Shown here: piece by piece, positions 19,426 through 28,025 of the stretch
Numbering within the stretch: position 1 is the stretch's first letter
Layout: the number at the start of each line of letters is the position of its first letter
The notes under the pieces: model-generated
What the model was told of the DNA's origin: nothing
The model's database searches: none
What the model saw: only the letters and a program-made list of their open reading frames with translations
NCBI RefSeq assembly: GCF_010994035.1
Contig: NZ_WIXN01000022.1
Location: forward strand, 1 to 64,000
DNA from: Virgibacillus aidingensis
GTDB lineage: Bacteria; Bacillota; Bacilli; Bacillales; Amphibacillaceae
DNA length: 64,000 bases
Reading direction: 5' to 3'
Position numbers and translations under genes: made by a program

Positions 19426-19468
19426 AAAAGTTTAAATAGAGAATTAGGCAAAGTTTGGGGGTACAGCC

Positions 19469-19636
19469 ATGTTTAAGTTCTTAAAGAACGTTTCCAGGGA
19501 AATGAAGAAGGTCTCCTGGCCCAAGGGAAAAGAATTAACAAACTACACAATTACTGTTATTGCAACGGTAGCATTTGTTGCGGTGTTTTTCTTCTTGATT
19601 GACCTGGGAATCTCGCAGCTTTTGAATCTGCTTTAA
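19469..19636 (+). CDS. secE: Protein translocase subunit SecE
   Basis: A 55-aa single-span membrane protein, part of the SecYEG channel. The amphipathic conserved helix FLKNVSREMKKVSWPKGKEL precedes one transmembrane segment (about residues 27-48, TVIATVAFVAVFFFLIDLG). This is the usual short Gram-positive SecE. ATG at 19469 follows a G-rich SD (TTTGGGGG). It is followed by a terminator-like hairpin and then nusG. Confidence 0.95.
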   Translation: MFKFLKNVSREMKKVSWPKGKELTNYTITVIATVAFVAVFFFLIDLGISQLLNLL

Positions 19637-19748
19637 TTTTTGGCAATGTGTGAACTCATAAATTTATAATTATAAACCATTTCAATCCAATTTGCTTTTT
19701 AGCTAATAAATAGAACTATTATATGCTATAATATAACTGATTTCATGA

Positions 19749-19772
19749 AAAGCCCGCAATGTCGGGTTTTTT
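19749..19772 (+). terminator. Terminator between secE and nusG
   Basis: AAGCCCG and CGGGTTT (one G-T pair) with a 6-nt loop and six T residues. The rest of the 312-base secE-nusG space is AT-rich with several -10-like boxes but no promoter I can place firmly. Confidence 0.75.
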
Positions 19773-19948
19773 AAATTGGGGAATAATATGTTCCTCATCG
19801 AAAAACAAAAGGTTTAAACTGTTTTTATTGTGCCTATAAATAAGAGAGATTGTTTTTTAGATGTTTATAGGAATGCAAGTGCGTTTGGTTTACACATAGA
19901 TTACTAATCCGCCAAGGGAGGGAAGGGCAGCACGTTTGTCCTGTTATA

Positions 19949-20485
19949 ATGGAGAAAAATTGGTATGTTGTTCATACGTATTCCGGGTATGAAAACAAAG
20001 TAAAAATGAATCTGGAAAAAAGAGTAGAGTCAATGGGCATGGAAGACAAGATTTTCCGTGTGATCGTCCCTGAAGATGAAGAAACCGAAATAAAAGACGG
20101 AAAAAAGAAAGTTACGAAGAAGAAGTTTTTCCCGGGCTATGTGCTAACGGAAATGGTGATGACGGATGACTCGTGGTATGTGGTTCGTAACACACCCGGA
20201 GTGACAGGCTTTATCGGTTCAAGCGGCGGAGGGACAAAACCTACTCCTTTACTGCCGGAGGAAGTGGAAAGTGTGCTTAAACGGATGGGTGTGAATGAGT
20301 CAGCTGTTCAGTATGATTTCGAAGTAAAAGATAATATCCGTGTGAAGGAAGGCCCGTTCTCTGACTTTTCGGGAACGATTGAGCAAATTGATACAGATAA
20401 ACAAAAAGTAAAAGTGCATGTTAACATGTTTGGCAGGGAGACCCCGGTAGAGCTGGACTTCACCCAAATTGAAAAAATCGATTAA
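19949..20485 (+). CDS. nusG: Transcription termination/antitermination protein NusG
   Basis: A 178-aa two-domain elongation factor. The NGN domain (1-105) begins MEKNWYVVHTYSGYENKV; the C-terminal KOW domain (about 125-178) contains the VKEGPFSDFSGTIEQID motif. It binds the RNA polymerase clamp and, in Bacillus, promotes pausing. The ATG at 19949 matches orthologues, but its only purine-rich SD (GGGAGGGAAGGG) lies 20-30 bases upstream, an unusually wide gap. Confidence 0.96.
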   Translation: MEKNWYVVHTYSGYENKVKMNLEKRVESMGMEDKIFRVIVPEDEETEIKDGKKKVTKKKFFPGYVLTEMVMTDDSWYVVRNTPGVTGFIGSSGGGTKPTPLLPEEVESVLKRMGVNESAVQYDFEVKDNIRVKEGPFSDFSGTIEQIDTDKQKVKVHVNMFGRETPVELDFTQIEKID

Positions 20486-20580
20486 GTTTTTAACGGCAAT
20501 ACCTTGCATTAAATACAGTTTCATGCTAAAATTCTTTTGTTATTCTTGCTCTCTATGAAGAAGAGAGTTGGAAGACTTGA

Positions 20581-20606
20581 GTGGGAGGGGATGACCCTAT
20601 TACCAC
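20581..20606 (+). promoter_or_regulatory. L1-type leader hairpin before rplK
   Basis: GTGGGAGG, then GGATGACCCTATT, then ACCAC can fold with a GTGG/CCAC stem. The same GTGGGAGG...ACCAC frame recurs upstream of rplA. In other bacteria ribosomal protein L1 binds such a site in the rplKA mRNA, so autogenous control is likely. Confidence 0.6.
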
Positions 20607-20633
20607 ATCACGGACTTTAAGGAGGTGTGTCTC

Positions 20634-21059
20634 GTGGCTAAAAAAGTAATTAAACTGGTAAAACTGCAAATTCCGGCAGGCAAAGCGAACCCTGCACCAC
20701 CGGTAGGACCTGCATTAGGTCAGGCGGGTGTGAATATCATGGGATTTTGCAAGGAATTTAACGCACGTACACAGGATCAGGCCGGCATGATTATTCCGGT
20801 TGAGATTACGGTGTTTGAAGACCGCTCATTTACATTTATTACAAAAACCCCGCCTGCAGCTGTTCTGTTGAAAGATGCGGCTGGTATTGATACTGCATCA
20901 GGGGAACCGAATCGTAATAAAGTCGCTACTGTAAAACGCGATAAAGTAAAAGAAATTGCCGAAACAAAAATGCAGGATCTGAACGCTGCTGATGTGGAAG
21001 CGGCAATGCGCATGGTAGAAGGAACTGCCCGCAGCATGGGCATCACGATTGAAGATTAA
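20634..21059 (+). CDS. rplK: Ribosomal protein L11
   Basis: A 141-aa protein of the GTPase-associated centre. The N-terminal domain has the proline-rich [16 protein letters not shown] loop (thiostrepton region), and the C-terminal domain binds 23S rRNA. GTG at 20634 is used because AAGGAGGTGTG lies just upstream and the protein then begins [10 protein letters not shown]; an in-frame start nine bases upstream is inside the SD region. Confidence 0.97.
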   Translation: MAKKVIKLVKLQIPAGKANPAPPVGPALGQAGVNIMGFCKEFNARTQDQAGMIIPVEITVFEDRSFTFITKTPPAAVLLKDAAGIDTASGEPNRNKVATVKRDKVKEIAETKMQDLNAADVEAAMRMVEGTARSMGITIED

Positions 21060-21215
21060 TTTACATTGGCAAATAACCGGGTTGCGACTGTTATTTTCAT
21101 CGCAGCCTTTTTCATGAAAGCCGGCGGGGGGATAGCATTGCCTGCCATGGCTTTTACGGGTCGGCGTTTAAACGTTCACCTTTGTCATCTGAAAAAACAA
21201 TCGCTGTTTTTTCAA

Positions 21216-21241
21216 GTGGGAGGTCTTACCGTTATAACCAC
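21216..21241 (+). promoter_or_regulatory. L1-type leader hairpin before rplA
   Basis: GTGGGAGGTCTTACC followed by GTTATAACCAC gives a GTGG/CCAC stem like the one before rplK. A TGAAAAAAC/GTTTTTTCA inverted repeat (about 21190-21213) precedes it. It lies within the rplA translation-initiation region, so L1 binding here would be well placed to repress. Confidence 0.6.
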
Positions 21242-21260
21242 AATATGAGGAGGAAATAAA

Positions 21261-21953
21261 ATGGCTAAAAAAGGTAAGAAACATCAGGAAGCATTGAAGC
21301 TTGTTGATCGTTCTAAATCATATGATATTGAAGAAGCAATTAACTTATTAAAAGAAACTGCAAAAGCAAACTTTGATGAAACCGTTGAGGCAGCATTCCG
21401 CCTTGGCGTAGATCCGAAGAAGGCGGATCAGCAAATCCGCGGTGCGATGGTTTTGCCGCACGGTACAGGAAAAACCCAGCGTGTGCTGGTTTTTGCTAAA
21501 GGAGATAAAGCCAAAGAAGCAGAAGCTGCCGGCGCAGATTATGTCGGTGAGTCTGATTATATTAATCGAATTAACCAGGGATGGTTCGAATTTGATGTGA
21601 TCGTGGCAACACCTGATATGATGGCTGAGGTTGGTAAGCTTGGCCGTGTGCTTGGACCAAAAGGCTTAATGCCGAACCCTAAAACCGGTACGGTTACATT
21701 TGAAGTGGAAAAAGCGGTAAAAGATATTAAAGCCGGTAAAGTAGAATACCGTGTGGATAAATCCGCCAACGTTCATGTGCCAATTGGAAAAGTTTCCTTT
21801 GAAGAAGAAAAGTTACAGGAAAACTTTGCTGCACTTACCGAACAGCTTGTAAAAGTGAAGCCGCAATCTTCTAAAGGAATATATTTGAAAAATGTTTCTG
21901 TGTCATCTACGATGGGTCCTGGAATCAAAGTGGATGTATCTAAATACCGCTAA
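21261..21953 (+). CDS. rplA: Ribosomal protein L1
   Basis: A 230-aa protein of the mobile L1 stalk that also acts as a translational repressor in many bacteria. It starts [19 protein letters not shown] behind a strong SD (TGAGGAGGAAA) and shows the family signature [22 protein letters not shown]. Length is normal. It lies 201 bases after rplK and has its own leader hairpin. Confidence 0.97.
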   Translation: MAKKGKKHQEALKLVDRSKSYDIEEAINLLKETAKANFDETVEAAFRLGVDPKKADQQIRGAMVLPHGTGKTQRVLVFAKGDKAKEAEAAGADYVGESDYINRINQGWFEFDVIVATPDMMAEVGKLGRVLGPKGLMPNPKTGTVTFEVEKAVKDIKAGKVEYRVDKSANVHVPIGKVSFEEEKLQENFAALTEQLVKVKPQSSKGIYLKNVSVSSTMGPGIKVDVSKYR

Positions 21954-21962
21954 ATACAGGTA

Positions 21963-21991
21963 TTGACTTTTTAAAGCACATTCGTTATAAT
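21963..21991 (+). promoter_or_regulatory. SigA promoter of rplJ-rplL
   Basis: TTGACT (21963-21968), a 17-bp spacer and TATAAT (21986-21991): a near-consensus promoter just upstream of the L10 leader. Confidence 0.88.
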
Positions 21992-22009
21992 GAATGGCGT
22001 TATATTAAT

Positions 22010-22115
22010 GAATACGTTGTACCGTAGACAGCAGGGGCTTTTATAAGCTTAATATCCTGCCGAGGTGTTTTATAAACAGATTGGTTAAACCAATGATGGT
22101 TTTCCTTTGTTTTCT
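22010..22115 (+). promoter_or_regulatory. L10 leader RNA
   Basis: This lies between a strong promoter and rplJ and contains the conserved core with GGCTTTTATAAGC, AATATCCTGCCGAGGTG and a small AACCAATGATGGTT hairpin, as in the L10 leader of Bacillales. The L10-L7/L12 complex binds this RNA and favours the downstream terminator, which gives feedback control of rplJL. Edges are approximate. Confidence 0.85.
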
Positions 22116-22147
22116 AAAGCTCCCCTGTCTGCCTGTGGGAGCTTTTC
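22116..22147 (+). terminator. Attenuator of the L10 leader
   Basis: AAAGCTCCC and GGGAGCTTTT enclose a loop containing CTGTCTGCCTGT, followed by a short T run and then the rplJ SD. It is the regulated terminator of the L10 leader. Confidence 0.85.
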
Positions 22148-22195
22148 CTATGCGGTATAATTAAGTAAAAGAATTGCTGAACAGGAGGTGGAAGA

Positions 22196-22696
22196 ATGTC
22201 TGCAAATATCGAAGCGAAGAAAAAACTGGTGGATGAAATAACGGAAAAATTCCGTGAAAGCGAAACTTCCGTTGTGGTTGACTACCGTGGTCTCAATGTT
22301 GCTGAAGTAACCGAACTCCGTAAACAGCTGCGGGAAGCCGGCATTGATTTTAAAGTCTACAAAAACACAATGACCCGCCGTGCTGCGGAAGCTGCTGAAT
22401 TAAACGACTTAAGTGATACACTCGTTGGACCGACTGCAGTAGCATTCAGTAATGAGGATGTGGTGGCACCGGCACGGATTTTAAACAACTTTGCCAAAGA
22501 TCATGAGGCACTTGAAATAAAGGGCGGAGTGATCCAGGGGAAAGTTGCTTCAATGGATCAGTTGAAAGAGCTTGCTGACCTGCCGAACTACGAAGGAATG
22601 GTTTCTATGCTGCTTAGCGTACTTCAGGCTCCAATGCGCAACTTTGCATATGCTGCAAAAGCAATTGCTGATCAAAAAGAAGAAGAAGGCGCATAA
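22196..22696 (+). CDS. rplJ: Ribosomal protein L10
   Basis: A 166-aa base of the ribosomal stalk: the N-terminal globular RNA-binding part ([29 protein letters not shown]) and a C-terminal helix that carries the L7/L12 dimers (about residues 135-166). ATG at 22196 with SD AGGAGGTGG. Translated downstream of the L10 leader together with rplL. Confidence 0.97.
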   Translation: MSANIEAKKKLVDEITEKFRESETSVVVDYRGLNVAEVTELRKQLREAGIDFKVYKNTMTRRAAEAAELNDLSDTLVGPTAVAFSNEDVVAPARILNNFAKDHEALEIKGGVIQGKVASMDQLKELADLPNYEGMVSMLLSVLQAPMRNFAYAAKAIADQKEEEGA

Positions 22697-22777
22697 AAGA
22701 ATGTGCTTTGTCGTGCAATAAACAATAAAATTCCGGGCGATGACCGGAAAAAACATGAAAAATCAGGAGGAAAAACC

Positions 22778-23143
22778 ATGGAAAAAGAGCAAATTATAGA
22801 TGCGATTAAAGAAATGTCCGTATTGGAATTAAATGATTTAGTAAAAGCAATCGAAGAAGAATTTGGAGTAACAGCTGCAGCTCCAGTAGCAGTAGCTGGC
22901 GGCGGTGGCGGCGGTGAAGCTGCTGAAGAGCAAACTGAATTTGATGTAATGCTTAATGCTGCAGGCGACTCAAAAATTAAAGTTGTTAAAGCGGTACGTG
23001 AAATTACCGGTCTTGGCCTGAAAGATGCAAAAGACCTGGTTGACAATGCGCCAAAAGCAATTAAAGAGGGCGTCGCAAAAGAAGAAGCTGAAGAAGTGAA
23101 AACCAAGCTTGAAGAAGCTGGTGCAGAAGTAGAAGTGAAGTAG
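22778..23143 (+). CDS. rplL: Ribosomal protein L7/L12
   Basis: A 121-aa acidic stalk protein. It has an N-terminal dimerisation helix ([20 protein letters not shown]), an Ala/Gly-rich hinge (about residues 35-50) and a C-terminal factor-binding domain with [18 protein letters not shown] at 22778 (SD AGGAGG) gives the family length; the longer in-frame extension upstream is not credible. The operon ends with two terminators. Confidence 0.97.
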   Translation: MEKEQIIDAIKEMSVLELNDLVKAIEEEFGVTAAAPVAVAGGGGGGEAAEEQTEFDVMLNAAGDSKIKVVKAVREITGLGLKDAKDLVDNAPKAIKEGVAKEEAEEVKTKLEEAGAEVEVK

Positions 23144-23158
23144 TTCTTTATATATTAT

Positions 23159-23190
23159 AAGCTCGTCGTAAACAGCGGCGGGCTTTTCCA
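23159..23190 (+). terminator. First terminator after rplL
   Basis: AAGCTCGTCG and CGGCGGGCTT pair over ten positions (two wobble pairs) with a 7-nt loop, followed by TT. Confidence 0.8.
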
Positions 23191-23200
23191 TCTTATCGGC

Positions 23201-23225
23201 GCGGGCAGGAAATTCCCGCTTTTTC
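23201..23225 (+). terminator. Second terminator after rplL
   Basis: GCGGG and CCCGC flank a 9-nt loop and are followed by TTTTTC. Two hairpins in tandem close the rplJL operon, though the next gene follows within 40 bases. Confidence 0.65.
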
Positions 23226-23264
23226 TATCTCCATAGGAAATTCAATGATAAAAGTAGGTGCCAG

Positions 23265-23867
23265 ATGACAGAGCATTACTTTTCACAACAACCCCAATCA
23301 AAAAGTTCACCAAAGAAATGGGATTTTGTATTAAAGGGAAAAAAATATATATTTACAAGTGATGCGGGCGTATTTTCAAAAAATGAAGTGGACCCCGGCT
23401 CCCGGCTTCTGATTGAAAAGTTTTATGCACCAGAGACAGCGGGCGACTTATTGGACCTGGGCTGCGGATACGGTCCGATAGGGATTGCTCTAGCCGGGTA
23501 TTACGAAGACAGGCATATTGTTATGGCTGATGTAAATGAAAGGGCCCTTTCACTAGCTGAACAAAATGCCCGTGATAACGGAATAAAAAATGTGGAATTT
23601 GTTAAAAGCGATCGGTTTAACAGTCTGAAAGAAAGAGAATTTGCAAGCGTCATTTCCAATCCGCCGATCCGGGCGGGAAAAAAAGTGGTGCACCAGATGT
23701 TTGAAGAATCAAAGAAAGCATTAAAAAATGCAGGGGAATTATGGATCGTTATCCAGAAAAAGCAAGGAGCCCCTTCCGCAAAGAAAAAACTGGAGCAATT
23801 ATTCAATGAAGTTGAAGTAGTTGCGAAACATAAAGGGTATTATATCATTCGGGCGATAAACATTTGA
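23265..23867 (+). CDS. Class I SAM-dependent methyltransferase, RsmC-like (YbxB family)
   Basis: A 200-aa Rossmann-fold methyltransferase. SAM motif I is LLDLGCGYGPIGIALA (about residues 63-78), an acidic MADVN segment follows at motif II, and the catalytic NPPIRAG motif (about residue 130) is typical of enzymes that methylate the exocyclic amine of guanine in rRNA, as RsmC does at 16S G1207. Length equals Bacillus YbxB, which occupies the same place between rplL and rpoB. The target nucleotide is inferred from the family, not shown. Confidence 0.9.
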   Translation: MTEHYFSQQPQSKSSPKKWDFVLKGKKYIFTSDAGVFSKNEVDPGSRLLIEKFYAPETAGDLLDLGCGYGPIGIALAGYYEDRHIVMADVNERALSLAEQNARDNGIKNVEFVKSDRFNSLKEREFASVISNPPIRAGKKVVHQMFEESKKALKNAGELWIVIQKKQGAPSAKKKLEQLFNEVEVVAKHKGYYIIRAINI

Positions 23868-23892
23868 TTTGTATTACTCATTATGATAAGAT
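23864..23892 (+). promoter_or_regulatory. Probable SigA promoter for rpoB-rpoC
   Basis: TTGATT (23864-23869), a 17-bp spacer and TAAGAT (23887-23892) overlap the end of the methyltransferase gene. It would give a leader of about 340 nucleotides before rpoB. Confidence 0.55.
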
Positions 23893-23899
23893 AGATAAA

Positions 23900-24229
23900 T
23901 GCTAACATGGGGATATCTTTGTCAAGAGGTATTTTCATGAAATTGAAATGTATAGATCATTGGTGTTTGGAAACAATGGTAAAATTGGGGAAAACCGCAT
24001 ACTATTTTCGGATCCGCGGGTGTGAAGTATTCCCGCTCCTTTGAATAGGTATCTGGGATCCAATTTACTGCCTTTGATTACTGACCACTGGTATTGTCTG
24101 GAATGAATCAGTGAACCATTGGCAATATTTATGTCTGTGGCATAAGTTCAAAAAACAAAACTGAAGATTTTCTTTGGTTTCGTTTTTCTTAAATATAGTA
24201 GTCCATCTACCATAATTAGTATCATTTAA
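23900..24229 (+). other. Long leader upstream of rpoB
   Basis: About 330 bases with no gene but with secondary-structure potential: GCGGG/CCCGC (24016-24036) followed by TCCTTT resembles a weak attenuator, and CCACTGGT/ACCATTGG (near 24084-24120) can form a second, imperfect stem. Whether these regulate rpoBC is unknown. Confidence 0.4.
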
Positions 24230-24241
24230 GGGGTGAAGCAG

Positions 24242-27200
24242 TTGACAGGTCAACTAGTTCAATATGGACGGCACCGAAAGCGCAGAAGCTATGCGCGCAT
24301 CAGTGAAGTGTTGGAGCTGCCTAATTTAATCGAAATTCAAACCGCTTCCTATGATTGGTTTTTGGAAGAGGGTTTGCGGGAAATGTTTCAGGATATTTCC
24401 CCGATAGAGGACTTCACAGGGAATCTATCACTGGAATTTGTCGATTATAGTTTGGGTGAGCCCAAATATCCCGTGGAAGAGTCAAAGGAAAGGGATGTCA
24501 CATATAATGCTCCGCTTCGTGTAAAGGTCAGATTAATTAATAACGAGACCGGCGAAGTAAAAGAACAGGAAGTTTTTATGGGTGATTTTCCACTCATGAC
24601 CGATACCGGTACTTTTATCATTAATGGAGCAGAGCGTGTCATTGTTTCACAGCTAGTACGCTCACCAAGTGTTTATTATAACGATAAAATCGATAAAAAT
24701 GGAAAAAAAGGTTTTACTGCGACGGTAATTCCAAATCGCGGTGCCTGGCTGGAATTTGAAACAGATGCCAAGGATATCGTGTATGTCCGAATTGACCGGA
24801 CACGCAAACTGCCGATCACAGTGCTTTTGCGTGCGCTTGGATTTGGAGATGATCAGGAAATTGTGGACCTTTTAGGCGAAAATGAGTACTTGCGAAACAC
24901 GCTTGAAAAGGATAACACAGAGTCAACGGAAAAAGCACTCCTGGAAATCTATGAACGTCTGCGTCCCGGAGAACCGCCAACAGTGGAAAACGCTAAAAGC
25001 TTATTGGTCTCACGCTTTTTTGATCCTAAAAGGTATGATTTAGCCCATGTTGGACGCTATAAAATGAATAAAAAACTGCACATAAAAAACCGGCTGTTCA
25101 ACCAGGTGCTGGCAGAAACAGTAGTTGATCCGGAAACCGGAGAAGTGCTGGCACAAAGAGGCGATAAAATAGACCGCAAGCTATTGGATAGACTGATGCC
25201 ATTTCTTGAAAATGAAGAAGAAAAGCTTGGCGAAAAAGTATTGACGCCACAGGACGGTGTGCTGGACGATGAAATAGGACTTCAGTCAGTTAAAATTATC
25301 GATCCTTCAGATCCCGATGGAGAAAGGGAATTGACTGTCATCGGTAATGGAGCGGTGGACAAAAAAATTAAAAACATTACACCGGCAGATATTCTGGCTT
25401 CTATCAGTTATTTCTTTAATCTGCTTCACCAGGTAGGGGATACGGATGATATTGATCATCTCGGAAACCGCCGGCTCCGTTCGGTTGGGGAATTGCTTCA
25501 GAACCAATTCCGTATTGGTTTATCCCGTATGGAGCGTGTCGTTCGTGAACGGATGTCCATTCAGGATACATCCAGTATAACACCGCAGCAGCTTATCAAT
25601 ATACGTCCGGTGATTGCGTCCATTAAGGAATTTTTCGGGAGCTCACAGCTCTCTCAGTTTATGGACCAGACAAATCCACTGGCTGAGCTGACGCACAAGC
25701 GCCGTTTATCTGCTTTGGGTCCGGGTGGACTGACTCGTGAAAGAGCGGGCTTTGAAGTGCGTGACGTACACTATTCCCATTACGGGCGGATGTGTCCGAT
25801 TGAAACGCCGGAAGGTCCGAACATCGGGCTGATCAACTCACTTTCCAGCTATGCTAAAGTGAATAAGTTCGGCTTTATTGAAACACCATACCGCAGAGTC
25901 GATCCGGAAACAGGGAAAGTCAGCGCACAAATTGATTACTTAACTGCCGATGAACAGGATAATTATGTTGTAGCCCAGGCAAATGCGCTATTGGACGAAG
26001 ACGGCAGATTCCAGAACGAAGAAGTCGTTGCCCGCTTCCGTGAAGAAAACGTTGTTGTCTCCAGAGACGAGATTGACTATATGGACGTATCACCGAAGCA
26101 AGTAGTGTCTGCTGCAACAGCCTGTATTCCGTTCCTGGAAAATGATGACTCCAACCGTGCTCTAATGGGTGCCAACATGCAGCGTCAGGCGGTTCCATTG
26201 ATGAACCCGGAAGCGCCGATTGTCGGTACTGGAATGGAGTACGTAAACGGAAAGGACTCCGGTGCGGCGATTATTTGCAGAAATGATGGAGTTATTGAAA
26301 GAGTAGAGGCTAAAGAGATTCATGTCCGCCGAATTTCCGAGGTTGATGGAAAAGAAGTAGAAGGCGACGTGGATGTTTACAGACTGGAAAAATTTATCCG
26401 TTCCAACCAGGGAACATGCTATAACCAGCGTCCGATCATTAAAGAAGGGGATCGTGTAGCCAAAGGTGAAATCCTTGCCGACGGACCTTCCATGGAAGAC
26501 GGAGAACTGGCTCTGGGTCGCAATGTGCTTGTCGGATTTATGACCTGGGAAGGGTATAATTATGAAGATGCCATCATTATGAGCGAAAGACTTGTAAAAG
26601 ATGATGTATATACATCGATTCACATTGAAGAATATGAATCTGAAGCCCGTGATACAAAACTTGGGCCGGAGGAAATTACGAGAGACATCCCCAACGTTGG
26701 GGAAGATGCACTGAAGAATCTGAATGAGCAGGGAATCATCCGGGTCGGTGCCGAGGTGACAGACGGGGACATTCTCGTAGGAAAAGTTACTCCAAAAGGG
26801 GTAACGGAATTATCCGCAGAGGAACGTCTTCTGCATGCCATCTTTGGCGAAAAAGCCCGCGAAGTGCGCGACACTTCCCTCAGAGTGCCGCATGGTGCCG
26901 GCGGAATTGTACTGGAAGTAAAGATATTCAACCGGGAGGACGGGGATGAACTGCCACCTGGGGTAAATCAGCTGGTGCGTGTTTATATTGTCCAAAAACG
27001 CAAAATCAATGAAGGGGATAAAATGGCCGGGCGTCATGGAAATAAAGGTGTTATTTCCAAAATTCTGCCTGAGGAAGATATGCCATTTTTACCTGATGGA
27101 ACCCCTGTTGATGTCATGCTTAACCCGCTTGGCGTGCCGTCGCGTATGAATATTGGACAGGTGTTTGAATTACATCTCGGAATGGCGGCAAAACAGCTTG

Positions 27201-27778
27201 GCATTCATGTGGCATCACCGGTATTCGACGGTGCTACAGAAGAGGATGTATGGGAAACACTGGAAGAGGCAGGCATGCCGCGGGATGCAAAAACGGTACT
27301 TTACGATGGGCGTACGGGAGAACCGTTTGATAACCGTGTATCCGTCGGTGTTATGTACATGATTAAGCTTGCCCATATGGTAGATGACAAATTGCACGCA
27401 CGTTCTACCGGACCGTATTCCCTTGTTACACAGCAGCCGCTTGGCGGTAAAGCCCAATTCGGCGGGCAGCGTTTCGGGGAAATGGAAGTTTGGGCCCTGG
27501 AAGCGTACGGTGCAGCTTATACACTGCAGGAAATATTAACTGTGAAATCGGATGATGTAGTAGGCCGTGTCAAAACGTATGAATCTATTGTAAAAGGCGA
27601 TAATGTGCCTGAAGCAGGAGTGCCGGAATCCTTCAAGGTTCTGATCAAAGAGCTGCAAAGCCTTGGCATGGATGTCAAAATGCTCTCCAGTGATGAAGAG
27701 GAAATTGACATGCGTGAATTAGAGGAAGAAGAGACGCAGCAAACAAGCAAGCTGAATTTAGAAGTGGAAGGCACGTAA
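24242..27778 (+). CDS. rpoB: DNA-directed RNA polymerase subunit beta
   Basis: The 1178-aa beta subunit. The rifampicin-site cluster reads [17 protein letters not shown] and then [15 protein letters not shown], the wild-type arrangement. C-terminal catalytic-centre segments ([22 protein letters not shown], read in two parts, and [21 protein letters not shown], likewise) are intact. TTG at 24242 (protein [12 protein letters not shown]) is preferred over GTG at 24233, because the GTG lies in the SD stretch AAGGGGTG. The C-terminus is acidic. It is followed by a strong hairpin before rpoC. Confidence 0.98.
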   Translation: MTGQLVQYGRHRKRRSYARISEVLELPNLIEIQTASYDWFLEEGLREMFQDISPIEDFTGNLSLEFVDYSLGEPKYPVEESKERDVTYNAPLRVKVRLINNETGEVKEQEVFMGDFPLMTDTGTFIINGAERVIVSQLVRSPSVYYNDKIDKNGKKGFTATVIPNRGAWLEFETDAKDIVYVRIDRTRKLPITVLLRALGFGDDQEIVDLLGENEYLRNTLEKDNTESTEKALLEIYERLRPGEPPTVENAKSLLVSRFFDPKRYDLAHVGRYKMNKKLHIKNRLFNQVLAETVVDPETGEVLAQRGDKIDRKLLDRLMPFLENEEEKLGEKVLTPQDGVLDDEIGLQSVKIIDPSDPDGERELTVIGNGAVDKKIKNITPADILASISYFFNLLHQVGDTDDIDHLGNRRLRSVGELLQNQFRIGLSRMERVVRERMSIQDTSSITPQQLINIRPVIASIKEFFGSSQLSQFMDQTNPLAELTHKRRLSALGPGGLTRERAGFEVRDVHYSHYGRMCPIETPEGPNIGLINSLSSYAKVNKFGFIETPYRRVDPETGKVSAQIDYLTADEQDNYVVAQANALLDEDGRFQNEEVVARFREENVVVSRDEIDYMDVSPKQVVSAATACIPFLENDDSNRALMGANMQRQAVPLMNPEAPIVGTGMEYVNGKDSGAAIICRNDGVIERVEAKEIHVRRISEVDGKEVEGDVDVYRLEKFIRSNQGTCYNQRPIIKEGDRVAKGEILADGPSMEDGELALGRNVLVGFMTWEGYNYEDAIIMSERLVKDDVYTSIHIEEYESEARDTKLGPEEITRDIPNVGEDALKNLNEQGIIRVGAEVTDGDILVGKVTPKGVTELSAEERLLHAIFGEKAREVRDTSLRVPHGAGGIVLEVKIFNREDGDELPPGVNQLVRVYIVQKRKINEGDKMAGRHGNKGVISKILPEEDMPFLPDGTPVDVMLNPLGVPSRMNIGQVFELHLGMAAKQLGIHVASPVFDGATEEDVWETLEEAGMPRDAKTVLYDGRTGEPFDNRVSVGVMYMIKLAHMVDDKLHARSTGPYSLVTQQPLGGKAQFGGQRFGEMEVWALEAYGAAYTLQEILTVKSDDVVGRVKTYESIVKGDNVPEAGVPESFKVLIKELQSLGMDVKMLSSDEEEIDMRELEEEETQQTSKLNLEVEGT

Positions 27779-27792
27779 GAAAGCATCAATAA

Positions 27793-27833
27793 AACTGGAG
27801 GGAGTCAGCCGAAAAAGCGGCTGACCTCCAGTT
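27793..27833 (+). other. Strong hairpin between rpoB and rpoC
   Basis: Stems AACTGGAGG/CCTCCAGTT (9 bp) and TCAGCCG/CGGCTGA (7 bp) are separated by a 3-nt bulge on the left and close on an AAAAAG loop. There is no T-tract, so RNA processing, mRNA stabilisation or partial pausing fits better than termination. The rest of the 248-base spacer contains no gene. Confidence 0.7.
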
Positions 27834-28025
27834 CCATATAGATGAATCAGTAACCTTCGCTAATCTGTAGTTTGGCAAAAGCAGGTCAAAAACGTTTTTC
27901 AGCAGACATGAAAGCATGAGCTTTTCTGCCTGCATAAATGCTGCTTAGGCTAATTTTTACCTTAAAGGGCTAAAGACATAAGCTTAAGTTTGCAATAAAA
28001 CGGACACAAAAAGGGAGGTAGACCC

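Noticed and set aside
19700-19740. TATAAT-like box upstream of the secE-nusG terminator
   Set aside because: No matching -35 at 16-18 bp; a promoter there would make only a very short terminated RNA.
21066-21248. 60-codon frame between rplK and rplA
   Set aside because: It overlaps the L1-type leader and the rplA SD and has no plausible protein.
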